A stretch of 10,000 nucleotides of DNA from Candidatus Hydrogenedens sp. (GCA_020216745.1 JAIWNQ010000058.1:1-10000); one strand, 5' to 3'; shown: positions 1 to 6,323, counted from the stretch's first letter. Numbers and translations: made by a program. Notes: generated by a model not told the origin, from the letters alone.

Positions 1-363
1 TTTTCCACCTGCAGAATAATTGGCTAATTGAATCCCCCAACAACTTCCTATTTGAGGAATACCTGCTTCATAACAACGCTGACACAAGTGGATATGTGCT
101 TGCACTCGTGGGTCATCTTCATGGTAAATCGTTAGATTACATCCAGGCCAGATAACACCTGTATATTGACTTAATTGTTCATCTGTCGGTGGAACGGCAC
201 CTTCATCACTACTATACCAGATATCATATTCTGCCTCTGGTAAATATTTTATAAGCAAATCTGCATAAAGTATTCCAGCAAGTTTCATTCCTACCTGATC
301 AAATTGTTCTCGGCTTTTTATGGGATAGCCATCTACTATAAGAAATCGAGGGACTTTACTCAT
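1..363 (-). CDS. Class I glutamine amidotransferase, N-terminal part (runs off the left edge)
   Basis: An open frame of 121 codons starts at ATG 363 and is still open at base 1, so the C-terminus is missing. The visible part begins with a beta strand and loop (PRFLIVDGYP, residues 5-14). It reaches the nucleophile elbow IGSCWGIQLA (residues 105-114), where Cys108 in GxCxGxQ is the expected catalytic cysteine of type 1 glutamine amidotransferases (GMP-synthase-like class). These domains hydrolyse glutamine to supply ammonia to a partner. The catalytic His and Glu would lie beyond the window. An AAGGAG sequence (plus-strand ctcctt, 372-377) sits 8 nt before the ATG and fixes the start. It lies 53 nt downstream of the HAD hydrolase on the same strand, so co-transcription is likely. 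Whether it is a stand-alone GATase, a peptidase-like relative or part of a larger synthetase cannot be decided here. Confidence 0.85.
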   Translation of the reverse strand, partial: MSKVPRFLIVDGYPIKSREQFDQVGMKLAGILYADLLIKYLPEAEYDIWYSSDEGAVPPTDEQLSQYTGVIWPGCNLTIYHEDDPRVQAHIHLCQRCYEAGIPQIGSCWGIQLANYSAGGK

Positions 364-416
364 ATTAGCTACTCCTTTACTACTTTTTTATTTTTTGTGT
401 TCATAAAAAATATTAT

Positions 417-1178
417 TTAACTCTCTGTATCCATTTCCTGAATAATACGGGGCAAATCTTCATATTTCTTGCAAATAGCATCTGGACAGGCCCCATCTAA
501 AGGTCTTTCCTTCACTGCTGTTAAAAGCACACCCCTTGCACCTACGGATTGTGGTCCCAAAATATCATTATGAGGACGGTCTCCTACATGAACAATATGT
601 TGTAGTTCAATATTAAAATGTCGGGCTACCGCTTCAAAAACAGCTGGATGTGGCTTGGATACACCTATCTCATCAGAAAAAACAAAATAGTCGAAATAAG
701 GATACATACCCGCTTCCTGTAATAAAATTCTCAAATTTTTGCCAGGAGTGAAAATAGCATCCGATACAATAGATAATTTATATTGTTTACTCAATTCTTT
801 TAATGCATCGACTGCACCTGGCACAGGGTCGGGCATATATTGAATTTCCATATCTTCATAAGCTTTTACTATCCCATCAAACACATCCTTCGGTAAAGAA
901 CGACCTAACCCTTCTAATAACACAGAAACTCGTTCTGCCACAGTCCACGTTACAAGTTGGTCATGCCATACTTTACGAAAGGCCGAATCTACAACATCAA
1001 AAGCGGTGTCCACAAGACTACGGTCAATAGGTGCTATTTTTGATAATGCATTATGAAGTATCTCTCGTCGCGAAATTTTTTTGTTCTTTAATCCTGCCTT
1101 TGCTCTCTTTGGCTCATCACTATCATCTACAAAAAGGCAATCCCATAAATCAAAAGTAACTACTTTAACTTTTGCCAC
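417..1178 (-). CDS. HAD-superfamily hydrolase, FDLWD subtype
   Basis: The 253-residue protein has all four HAD motifs. Motif I is VVTFDLWDCL with the nucleophile Asp10, motif II is IVSD (Ser139), motif III is VSKPHP (Lys175), and motif IV is HVGDRPHND (Asp200, Asp205). A helical cap lies between about residues 20 and 120 and begins with a Lys/Arg-rich stretch (24-38). The size and motif order fit subfamily I hydrolases of the haloacid-dehalogenase/phosphoglycolate-phosphatase kind. The residue two after the nucleophile, usually Asp in phosphatases, is Trp12, so the general acid/base of a classical phosphatase is absent or supplied by the next residue, Asp13. The substrate cannot be predicted. 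The start is GTG (1176-1178), with TGGAG 9 nt upstream (GGAG on the minus strand at 1188-1191), and no better in-frame start precedes it. It lies 87 nt downstream of the secreted hydrolase gene and 53 nt upstream of the amidotransferase gene. Confidence 0.93.
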   Translation of the reverse strand: MAKVKVVTFDLWDCLFVDDSDEPKRAKAGLKNKKISRREILHNALSKIAPIDRSLVDTAFDVVDSAFRKVWHDQLVTWTVAERVSVLLEGLGRSLPKDVFDGIVKAYEDMEIQYMPDPVPGAVDALKELSKQYKLSIVSDAIFTPGKNLRILLQEAGMYPYFDYFVFSDEIGVSKPHPAVFEAVARHFNIELQHIVHVGDRPHNDILGPQSVGARGVLLTAVKERPLDGACPDAICKKYEDLPRIIQEMDTES

Positions 1179-1265
1179 TTGTTTATTCTCCAGTTAATAA
1201 TAATTTTTAATATATTTGTAATACATGAAATTAAAGAGGGGAAAAAAGATGCTTAATTATAACAA

Positions 1266-2138
1266 TTATGAATCCCATTTGAAAACAGTTACAACAGGGA
1301 AATGGTCCGATGGATACCTACCTTCTTTGCTATAAACAACGGTTTCGCATTTTAACGGATGGAATGGTCCTTGATATAAAACCCAATCAATGCGATAATC
1401 GGAATTGAGATCCGGGTCTTTAAAGCCACACCATGTTGTCAAAGGACCTGATTTTTCATCTGTTTTCAACCACGAATCATTAAAACCATTATTTATAAAA
1501 ATCTTCCACGGTTCTGATTTTTCACCTACTGCATTAAAATCGCCTGTAATTATAATCGGCAAATTTATACCTTCCTTTTTTATTCTATCACAAATAATCT
1601 CTGCTCCTTTTTGACGAGCAGTTTCACCTTTATGGTCAAGGTGAGTATTGATATAAAGCATTTCCTTACCTGAAGGTTTATGTTTTAATTTTAACCATGT
1701 AACAATTCGTGTACAAACAGTATCCCAAGATTTTGAACCTGGCTCTTCAGGGGTTTCAGAAATCCAGAAATATTTAGTATCTAAAACATCCCATAAATCC
1801 TTTTTATAAAATATAGCGGTCTGTTCACTTGAACCATCTTTTTCTCTACCTCTTCCAACATAAGAGTATGAAGGTATCTGCTCCGCAATATATGTTGCCT
1901 GAAAATCAAGGCATTCTTGTGTCCCCAATAAATCTGGGTCATATTTTTTAATCACCTCCACAAGAACATCCTTTCTTTTGTTCCAGTGATTGGCTCCATC
2001 CATCGCAGTTCCATAGCGAAGATTAAATGTCATTACTTTAATAGTTTCTTCTGCATAACTTTGCTCCGTAAAAAAAGCAACATTAAAAATAACCGAAAAA
2101 CAAAAAAATAAATAAACAAAAAATACAAAGTGTTTCAT
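1266..2138 (-). CDS. Secreted endonuclease/exonuclease/phosphatase (EEP) family hydrolase
   Basis: This 290-residue protein has a signal peptide: hydrophobic residues 4-23, then a likely cleavage after SYA (Ala29). The mature part shows the EEP metal-dependent fold in order: MTFNLRYG (Asn39), LGTQE (Glu75, metal ligand), NTHLDH (His166), TGDFNA (Asp200, Asn202), YRIDWVLY (Asp251) and YPSDHFPV (Asp278-His279). All catalytic residues of the DNase I/exonuclease III/sphingomyelinase superfamily are therefore present. Members cleave phosphodiester or phosphomonoester bonds in nucleic acids, phospholipids or inositol phosphates; which one applies here cannot be read from the sequence. Export makes an envelope or extracellular substrate likely. 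The start is ATG 2138, with AAAGGA 8 nt upstream. It is the first gene of a probable three-gene minus-strand run; I found no convincing promoter in 2139-2221. Confidence 0.94.
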   Translation of the reverse strand: MKHFVFFVYLFFCFSVIFNVAFFTEQSYAEETIKVMTFNLRYGTAMDGANHWNKRKDVLVEVIKKYDPDLLGTQECLDFQATYIAEQIPSYSYVGRGREKDGSSEQTAIFYKKDLWDVLDTKYFWISETPEEPGSKSWDTVCTRIVTWLKLKHKPSGKEMLYINTHLDHKGETARQKGAEIICDRIKKEGINLPIIITGDFNAVGEKSEPWKIFINNGFNDSWLKTDEKSGPLTTWCGFKDPDLNSDYRIDWVLYQGPFHPLKCETVVYSKEGRYPSDHFPVVTVFKWDS

Positions 2139-2221
2139 AATTTATTCCTTTCCATCATATTTATTTAATATAACAAACTAACATCTTACGAAATATTTTT
2201 TTCGTTTATCAAATTTGCTCT

Positions 2222-2259
2222 AAACAAAAAAGCACAGGTCATATTTTTATGACCTGTGC
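2222..2259 (-). terminator. Intrinsic terminator of the mini-histone gene
   Basis: A perfect 12-bp inverted repeat (2232-2243 with 2248-2259, arm GCACAGGTCATA) encloses a 4-nt T loop. On the minus strand it is followed directly by TTTTTTGTTT (2231 down to 2222), the classic stem plus U-tract. The plus-strand side lacks a T-run, so it works in one direction. It lies 27 nt past the stop codon of the 31-residue peptide gene and separates that gene from the secreted hydrolase downstream. Confidence 0.92.
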
Positions 2260-2286
2260 ATGAAAGAGTGGCAAATATTTACCTGC

Positions 2287-2382
2287 TTACTTCTTGCAGC
2301 CTGCCTTCTTCGCAGGAGCCTTCTTCGCAGCGGCCTTTTTCGCAGGAGCCTTCTTCGCAGCGGCTTTCTTTGCTGTGGCCAT
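2287..2382 (-). CDS. 31-residue lysine/alanine-rich histone-H1-like peptide
   Basis: The frame encodes Met-Ala-Thr, then five AKKA[A/P/G] pentapeptides (variable position A, P, A, P, G), then Cys-Lys-Lys and a TAA stop. It has 12 lysines, about 13 alanines and no acidic residue. This composition matches the lysine-rich tails of bacterial H1-like proteins (AlgP, chlamydial Hc1/Hc2, small 'histone' proteins of uncultured phyla), which bind and compact DNA without sequence specificity. Nucleic-acid binding is an inference here, and the peptide is far shorter than most relatives. ATG 2382 is chosen because AAGGAG (minus strand, 2395-2390) lies 7 nt before it; the in-frame ATG at 2388 is 1 nt from the same site, too close to use. 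The gene has its own promoter, palindromic leader and terminator, so it is a monocistronic unit. Its G+C content is clearly above its very AT-rich surroundings. The single cysteine could permit dimers. Confidence 0.85.
   Translation of the reverse strand: MATAKKAAAKKAPAKKAAAKKAPAKKAGCKK
2299..2373 (-). repeat. Five tandem 15-bp units encoding AKKA[A/P/G]
   Basis: Five in-register 15-nt units fill this span, with GCG AAG AAG GCT CCT as a typical unit. Units 2 and 4 (2344-2358 and 2314-2328) are identical, and unit 3 (2329-2343) differs in three bases. Codon identity is largely kept, which points to recent duplication of a 15- or 30-bp unit and implies that repeat number could vary between strains. 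Confidence 0.85.
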
Positions 2383-2389
2383 TTCCATT

Positions 2390-2395
2390 CTCCTT
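2390..2395 (-). promoter_or_regulatory. Shine-Dalgarno sequence that selects the start of the mini-histone
   Basis: The minus strand reads AAGGAG here. It lies 7 nt from ATG 2382 but 1 nt from the upstream in-frame ATG 2388, so the shorter 31-residue product is favoured. Confidence 0.8.
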
Positions 2396-2428
2396 TTTAT
2401 AGGTTTATTTGATTTGTAAATCACACAG

Positions 2429-2460
2429 GGTATACCAAAAGTTTATTTTGTGGTATACCA
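2429..2460 (-). promoter_or_regulatory. Twin GGTATACC palindromes, candidate operator or leader hairpin
   Basis: Two identical perfect palindromes, GGTATACC, lie at 2429-2436 and 2452-2459 with centres 23 bp apart. Together they also form a 9-bp inverted repeat (GGTATACCA at 2429-2437 with TGGTATACC at 2451-2459) around a 13-nt loop. They start at about the predicted transcription start of the mini-histone gene (near 2460) and run into its leader. A further ATACCA is present at 2483-2488, between the -35 and -10 boxes. A repressor operator or a 5' untranslated stem-loop would both fit; I cannot tell which. Confidence 0.55.
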
Positions 2461-2466
2461 ACTATA

Positions 2467-2496
2467 TTTATACTACATATAGATACCATTTGTCAA
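2467..2496 (-). promoter_or_regulatory. Sigma-70-type promoter of the mini-histone gene
   Basis: The minus strand has a perfect -35 box TTGACA (2496-2491), an 18-bp spacer and a -10 box TATAAA (2472-2467). The predicted start near 2460 gives a leader of about 78 nt. It is the best promoter in the window and points to strong expression unless repressed. Confidence 0.75.
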
Positions 2497-2741
2497 GAAA
2501 ATTTTTACTTTTTCAATAAATATTTTTATTTTAATTAAAAATTATTATTTTATTTTTATCTATTATTTACATTAATGGACTAAAAAATACTTTTATTTAT
2601 TACCATAGAATTTCATATTTAATAGGGTCTAAAAAGACAAGCTAACAAATAGCATATAAACAAAATTGAATTAAAAGTATAAAAAAAGCAAAAGCAAGAA
2701 AAGTTAATTTTACGTACCTATCTATGAACCCCCATCATATT
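2497..2741. other. AT-rich gene-free stretch
   Basis: With 2383-2496 this makes a gap of about 360 bases between the mini-histone and acyl-CoA synthetase genes. The stretch is almost entirely A and T, with long T- and A-runs. I found no credible ORF, RNA gene or strong hairpin. On the minus strand, just after the synthetase stop, there is a T-rich run (around 2680-2705) but no stem before it, so an intrinsic terminator for that gene is not supported. Confidence 0.6.
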
Positions 2742-4274
2742 CTATACAATAGGCATGCTTCTTAATTGTCTTTTAAGAATTTTACCAGTGGGACCTTTCG
2801 GTAATTGAGGTAAAACAATAACATCTTTTGGCCATTTAAATTTTGCTATCTTCTCCTGCAAGAATTGCATTATTTCTTCAGGATGAATTTCTTCTCCTTC
2901 TTTTGGAGACACATATACTCGCACTTCTTCCCCCCTTAATTTATCCGGTATTCCCACAACAGCCGCTTCAAGAACTTTAGGGTGAGTATATAAAACTTCT
3001 TCAATTTCACGTGGATATATATTCATTCCCCCGCGAATAATCAATTCTTTCTTTCGGTCAACGATATAAAAATATCCATCTTTATCAGTCCGTCCCATAT
3101 CACCGGTATGAAACCAACCATTCAGCATAACTTCCGCTGTTGCTTCAGGTCGTTTGTAATAACCTTTCATTACATTATGTCCACGTATTACAATTTCTCC
3201 TATTTCATCTGCATCAGCAAAAGTTCCATCATCTCTCATAATTCTCATATCAACACCCCATATAGGCTTACCAATAGAACCTACACGAACTTCTTCTCCT
3301 AATACTGTAAATGATGCAACAGGGCTCGTCTCAGATAAACCATAACCTTCAAGAATAGTAATCCCATATCGTTCTTGAAACCGCTGGTGAATATCTGCTG
3401 GTAATGCAGCACCTCCTGAAACAGCTAACTGAACACACGAAAAATCGTAGTCTTGCCAGTTCGGGGCATTAAGTATAAATGCATACATTGTAGGAACCAT
3501 TGCAAGAACATTGATTCGGTCGCGTGAGATAACTTCCATTGCCTTTTGTGTTTCAAATCTCGGAAGCATTGACATTGTTCCACCCCGTAAAATACTTGCA
3601 TTCATAACACAGGTCTGCCCGAAAGAATGAAATAAAGGTAACACAACCAACGCTACCTGCCCCGGTTTTACCCTCACTATCTCATGTGATGCATAATACG
3701 CATTGAAAAACATATTGAAATGTGTTAGTTCAGCACCTTTAGGTGCACCGGTTGTCCCGGATGTATATAAAATCACCGCAGTATCATCTGGCATTGTTTG
3801 GACAACATCAAATTCTTCACTGGATTCCATAAGCGATTTATTAAAATTTTCACCAACTTCTAAATCTTCCATATTACCCATTGGTGGAATAATAAAAAGA
3901 TGCTTACAGGACTCAACCGACTGGTAAGCTTTTATTGCTTCACCAGAACACCCATGATACACAAAAAAGGCTACCGATTCTGAATCGCGGATATAATGCT
4001 CTATTTCCATTTTTTGATATAACACATTTACAGGAACTACAGCTCCTCCTGCTTTCAAAATCCCATAATATATCATAGGAAAATAGGGAAGATTGGGTAT
4101 CATCACCGCCACCTTATCCCCTTTTTTCAATCCCTTTTGCTTCAAGATATTTGCTACCCTATTTGAATATTTATTCAACTGTTCATAAGTGATTTTTATG
4201 TCATCCAATATAACCGCTGTAATTGTTGGATAACTCTTTGCTGTTTCTTCAAGAAAGTAACCTAAGTTCAACAT
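2742..4274 (-). CDS. Long-chain-type acyl-CoA synthetase (AMP-forming)
   Basis: This 510-residue member of the ANL adenylating superfamily activates a carboxylic acid to an acyl-AMP and then an acyl-CoA. Visible motifs in order: the P-loop YTSGTTGAPKG (170-180), LPLFHSFGQ (212-220), the substrate-pocket strand AVSGGAALP (284-292), EGYGLSETSP (309-318), GWFHTGD (386-392, ribose-binding Asp392), the hinge DRKKELIIRGG (406-416), and PTGKILKR with catalytic Lys498. The length and the GYGLSET motif resemble bacterial medium/long-chain fatty acyl-CoA ligases (FadD/LcfA type), but the acid used is not fixed by these motifs. No signal peptide or membrane segment is seen, so it is probably cytoplasmic or peripheral. 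The start is ATG 4274, with AAGGAG 7 nt upstream (plus-strand ctcctt, 4282-4287). It appears monocistronic: the mini-histone downstream has its own promoter, and the gene upstream is divergent. Confidence 0.95.
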   Translation of the reverse strand: MLNLGYFLEETAKSYPTITAVILDDIKITYEQLNKYSNRVANILKQKGLKKGDKVAVMIPNLPYFPMIYYGILKAGGAVVPVNVLYQKMEIEHYIRDSESVAFFVYHGCSGEAIKAYQSVESCKHLFIIPPMGNMEDLEVGENFNKSLMESSEEFDVVQTMPDDTAVILYTSGTTGAPKGAELTHFNMFFNAYYASHEIVRVKPGQVALVVLPLFHSFGQTCVMNASILRGGTMSMLPRFETQKAMEVISRDRINVLAMVPTMYAFILNAPNWQDYDFSCVQLAVSGGAALPADIHQRFQERYGITILEGYGLSETSPVASFTVLGEEVRVGSIGKPIWGVDMRIMRDDGTFADADEIGEIVIRGHNVMKGYYKRPEATAEVMLNGWFHTGDMGRTDKDGYFYIVDRKKELIIRGGMNIYPREIEEVLYTHPKVLEAAVVGIPDKLRGEEVRVYVSPKEGEEIHPEEIMQFLQEKIAKFKWPKDVIVLPQLPKGPTGKILKRQLRSMPIV

Positions 4275-4326
4275 AACAAATCTCCTTAAAAATATCCTTA
4301 ATTAAATCCATAATTCTGCCAAAAAC

Positions 4327-4355
4327 ATAATACTGAAAAAATATGTGATAAGCAA
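4327..4355 (-). promoter_or_regulatory. Candidate promoter for the acyl-CoA synthetase gene
   Basis: The minus strand reads TTGCTT (4355-4350), a 17-bp spacer and TATTAT (4332-4327). The -10 box has one mismatch to consensus, and the -35 box matches only in its first three bases. The predicted leader is about 45 nt. Confidence 0.4.
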
Positions 4356-4357
4356 AT

Positions 4358-4401
4358 TTGTATACAACTTTAAGTGGACAATTAACATCGACAATTATTG
4401 T
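4358..4401. promoter_or_regulatory. Small palindromes in the divergent promoter region
   Basis: Two perfect dyads lie between the divergent genes: TTGTATACAA (4358-4367), directly upstream of the candidate synthetase -35 box, and ACAATTATTGT (4391-4401), which abuts the plus-strand -10 box. The heptamer ACAATTA also occurs at 4378-4384 and again at 4391-4397. Their positions suit operators, but AT-rich DNA gives short palindromes by chance. Confidence 0.35.
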
Positions 4402-4406
4402 ATAAT
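4375..4406 (+). promoter_or_regulatory. Candidate promoter for the TauE-glycosyltransferase-phosphatase run
   Basis: A perfect -10 box TATAAT lies at 4401-4406. The best -35 match is TGGACA (4375-4380), one mismatch from consensus, but its 20-bp spacer is longer than ideal. Transcription would begin near 4413, about 58 nt before the preferred GTG start. Confidence 0.4.
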
Positions 4407-4455
4407 CAACCTTATTTTGTTTTTTTATGATAATAAACAATTTGCTTAGTAAACA

Positions 4456-5325
4456 ATGGAGTCTTATCACGTGATACATATTTGGTCACAATATGCTATT
4501 CCTAATATACCATCTGTTATATTTTGGATTTTTGTTGCATCAGGTGTATTAATCCAAGGCATCAGCAAATCAGGTTTTGCAGGTGGAGCCGGAATTATTT
4601 CCGTTCCTCTTATGATGTTAGTTATGCCTCCTGACAAGGTTACCGCAACTTTACTACCCATACTAATATTATGTGACTTAAATGCTATTTATGTTCATAG
4701 AAAAAACAAACAATGGAAACCAATTTTAGAAATTTATCTTCCAGCTATAGTAGGCATATTATTGGGCTCAATGATGTGGTGGTATATGGGAAAAAATGGG
4801 ATTCAACAATTTGAAAAACCCCTAAAACAATTTGTTGGAATCATCGCAATTCTTTTTGCTTTATATATCTGGGCTCGTGAATTTTCATTAAAATGGGTAG
4901 AACAAAAAAGTTTCGGCATTAAGGTTGGAATTATTGCCGGCATTCTTGCAGGTATTACTTCAACACTTGCTCATGCAGCTGGTCCTATTGTTAGCCTTTT
5001 TCTCTTCTCAAAAAATTTGGGAAAGAGTTTATTTGTAGGCACAGTAGCATGGACATTTACCTTAATTAATTTAACTAAACTCCCTTTCTATATTGCAGTA
5101 GGATTGGTGGATTGGTCTGTATTAACATTTGATATTTTTCTAATTCCATTTGTTCCTATTGGCTCTGCTCTTGGGGTTTGGTTACACAATAAAATTTCAG
5201 AACGAACTTTTAATTTTGTTATCATGATTCTTACAATAATGATTGGTATTCAATTATTAATTGGGATAAACCCGATCGAGTTACTTGTTAAAATGTTAGC
5301 AAAAACACCTGTATCTGTTTCATAA
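4456..5325 (+). CDS. TauE/SafE-family membrane transporter
   Basis: This hydrophobic protein (289 residues from ATG 4456) has about eight membrane segments in two halves. Each half opens with a glycine-rich signature: GISKSGFAGGAGIISVPLM (35-53), and AGILAGITSTLAHAAGPIVS (151-170). This internal duplication is typical of the TauE/SafE (sulfite exporter) family, whose members move sulfite, sulfoacetate or other small organosulfur or carboxylate anions across the inner membrane; the substrate here is unknown. The start is uncertain. ATG 4456 has no Shine-Dalgarno, whereas GTG 4471 has TGGAG 9 nt upstream (GGAG 4458-4461), giving 284 residues with the whole first membrane helix intact; I prefer GTG 4471. 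The glycosyltransferase gene follows after 8 nt, so the two are probably one transcript. Confidence 0.92.
   Translation: MESYHVIHIWSQYAIPNIPSVIFWIFVASGVLIQGISKSGFAGGAGIISVPLMMLVMPPDKVTATLLPILILCDLNAIYVHRKNKQWKPILEIYLPAIVGILLGSMMWWYMGKNGIQQFEKPLKQFVGIIAILFALYIWAREFSLKWVEQKSFGIKVGIIAGILAGITSTLAHAAGPIVSLFLFSKNLGKSLFVGTVAWTFTLINLTKLPFYIAVGLVDWSVLTFDIFLIPFVPIGSALGVWLHNKISERTFNFVIMILTIMIGIQLLIGINPIELLVKMLAKTPVSVS
4458..4461 (+). promoter_or_regulatory. Shine-Dalgarno sequence supporting the GTG 4471 start
   Basis: GGAG is followed by 9 nt and then GTG 4471-4473. It overlaps the upstream ATG at 4456, so the two starts are mutually exclusive in practice. The HAD gene of this window uses the same TGGAG-9 nt-GTG arrangement. 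Confidence 0.55.
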
Positions 5326-5333
5326 TATAGACT

Positions 5334-6323
5334 ATGTCTAACAGACCTGAACATTTTAAACTCTCAATTGTTGCTCCTGTATATAATGAAGGAGCATACC
5401 TCGAACATTTTGTATCTGAGATTATAAGTACTCTTGAAAAACTTAATTTAAAAGAATTTTCAGAGATCATTCTCATCAACGACGGGAGTACAGATGACAC
5501 AGGCAAAATAGCAGATTCATTAGCTGAACAATATCAAGATATTATTGGTGTGATACATCTTGCACGGAACTTCGGTCAACCTTCTGCTATTACTGCTGGC
5601 TTGCACTATGTCCGAGGAGATTGTGTTATCATCATGGACTCGGATGGACAAGATGACCCAAAATGTTTTTCAGATTTTATCAAACTATGGCAAGAAGGAT
5701 ATGATGTGGTTTTTGCAAAAAGAACAAATCGAAAAGAAACCATTCTATTCCGTTTTTTTGCATGGTTATTTTACCGTCTCTTATCCATCAGCGCCCAAGT
5801 TAATTTACCTTTAGACGCAGGCAATTTTGGACTATTGGATAAAAAAGTGGTAGACGCCATAAAGACATGTCCCGAACGAAATCGATACCTTCCTGGTTTA
5901 AGAAGTTGGGTTGGCTTTAAACAAACAGGTATTGATGTAGAAAGAAGAGCAAGATATGATAAGAAAAACAGAGTCGGACTACGTGGCTTATGGACACTTG
6001 CCATGAATGCCTTCTTTTCTTTTTCCTATGTGCCTCTTTTCTTTTTCCGACTTGCTGGCTTTTGCAGTCTTTTGTTGTGTTTTATTATTATCATTTTCGC
6101 TCTATATCATAAATTAATCACAGGTCTTGCTGTTACTGCCTGGGCTTCTCAATTAATTTCGGTTTCTTTTTTTGGAGGAATTAATTTGCTTGGAATTGGC
6201 TTACTCGGTGAATATATTGCCCGAATTTATGATGAGGTAAAACAACGACCTTTATTTATCTGTGCCCGAACAACAGGTTTAAAAAATAAAATTACTGATG
6301 ATTTTAATACTACAAAATACTAA
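5334..6323 (+). CDS. GtrB/DPM1-like family 2 glycosyltransferase with two C-terminal membrane helices
   Basis: The 329-residue protein starts with the GT-A core: LSIVAPVYNEG (10-20), IILINDGSTDDTG (45-57, nucleotide-binding Asp50) and HLARNFGQPSAITAGL (75-90). The metal-binding DxD follows in IIMDSDGQDDP (99-109, Asp102/Asp104), then RNRYLPGLRSWVGF (182-195). Two hydrophobic helices follow (about 214-238 and 250-274), ending in GEYIARIYDEVKQRP. This is the layout of GtrB/YfdH/CsbB/ArnC enzymes, which transfer a sugar from a nucleotide donor to undecaprenyl phosphate on the cytoplasmic face for use in envelope glycans. The sugar is not predictable, and no flippase or third-component gene lies beside it. 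The ATG at 5334 has no clear Shine-Dalgarno and follows the transporter stop by 8 nt, so translational coupling is likely. The core begins 10 residues in, which supports this start. Confidence 0.94.
   Translation: MSNRPEHFKLSIVAPVYNEGAYLEHFVSEIISTLEKLNLKEFSEIILINDGSTDDTGKIADSLAEQYQDIIGVIHLARNFGQPSAITAGLHYVRGDCVIIMDSDGQDDPKCFSDFIKLWQEGYDVVFAKRTNRKETILFRFFAWLFYRLLSISAQVNLPLDAGNFGLLDKKVVDAIKTCPERNRYLPGLRSWVGFKQTGIDVERRARYDKKNRVGLRGLWTLAMNAFFSFSYVPLFFFRLAGFCSLLLCFIIIIFALYHKLITGLAVTAWASQLISVSFFGGINLLGIGLLGEYIARIYDEVKQRPLFICARTTGLKNKITDDFNTTKY

Noticed and set aside
1249..1335. Plus-strand 28-codon ORF with a GAGGGG sequence before its ATG.
   Set aside because: It overlaps the 3' end of the secreted hydrolase gene on the opposite strand, has no recognisable composition or motif, and no promoter; the purine-rich run is likely chance.
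2188..2205. Inverted repeat ACGAAA...TTTCGT upstream of the secreted hydrolase gene.
   Set aside because: A 6-bp AT-rich stem with no T-run placement suited to termination and no promoter match around it; too weak to call.
2184..2212. Possible minus-strand promoter for the secreted hydrolase gene (TTGATA at 2212-2207).
   Set aside because: At 17-bp spacing the -10 position reads GTAAGA, which is not a credible -10 box.
2222..2496. Reading the mini-histone locus as a toxin-antitoxin or CRISPR-like repeat element.
   Set aside because: The repeats are codon-phased 15-bp units encoding AKKA[A/P/G] with no spacers, and there is no partner gene; a coding explanation is sufficient.
2680..2741. T-rich minus-strand run after the acyl-CoA synthetase stop as an intrinsic terminator.
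   Set aside because: No stem-loop precedes the T-run, so the structural half of a terminator is missing.
4249..4479. Minus-strand 76-codon ORF upstream of the acyl-CoA synthetase gene.
   Set aside because: It overlaps the synthetase start, the promoter region and the transporter start in another frame, and has no Shine-Dalgarno or family features.
5771..6004. Minus-strand 77-codon ORF inside the glycosyltransferase gene.
   Set aside because: Antisense shadow of a gene with strong family motifs; no independent signals.
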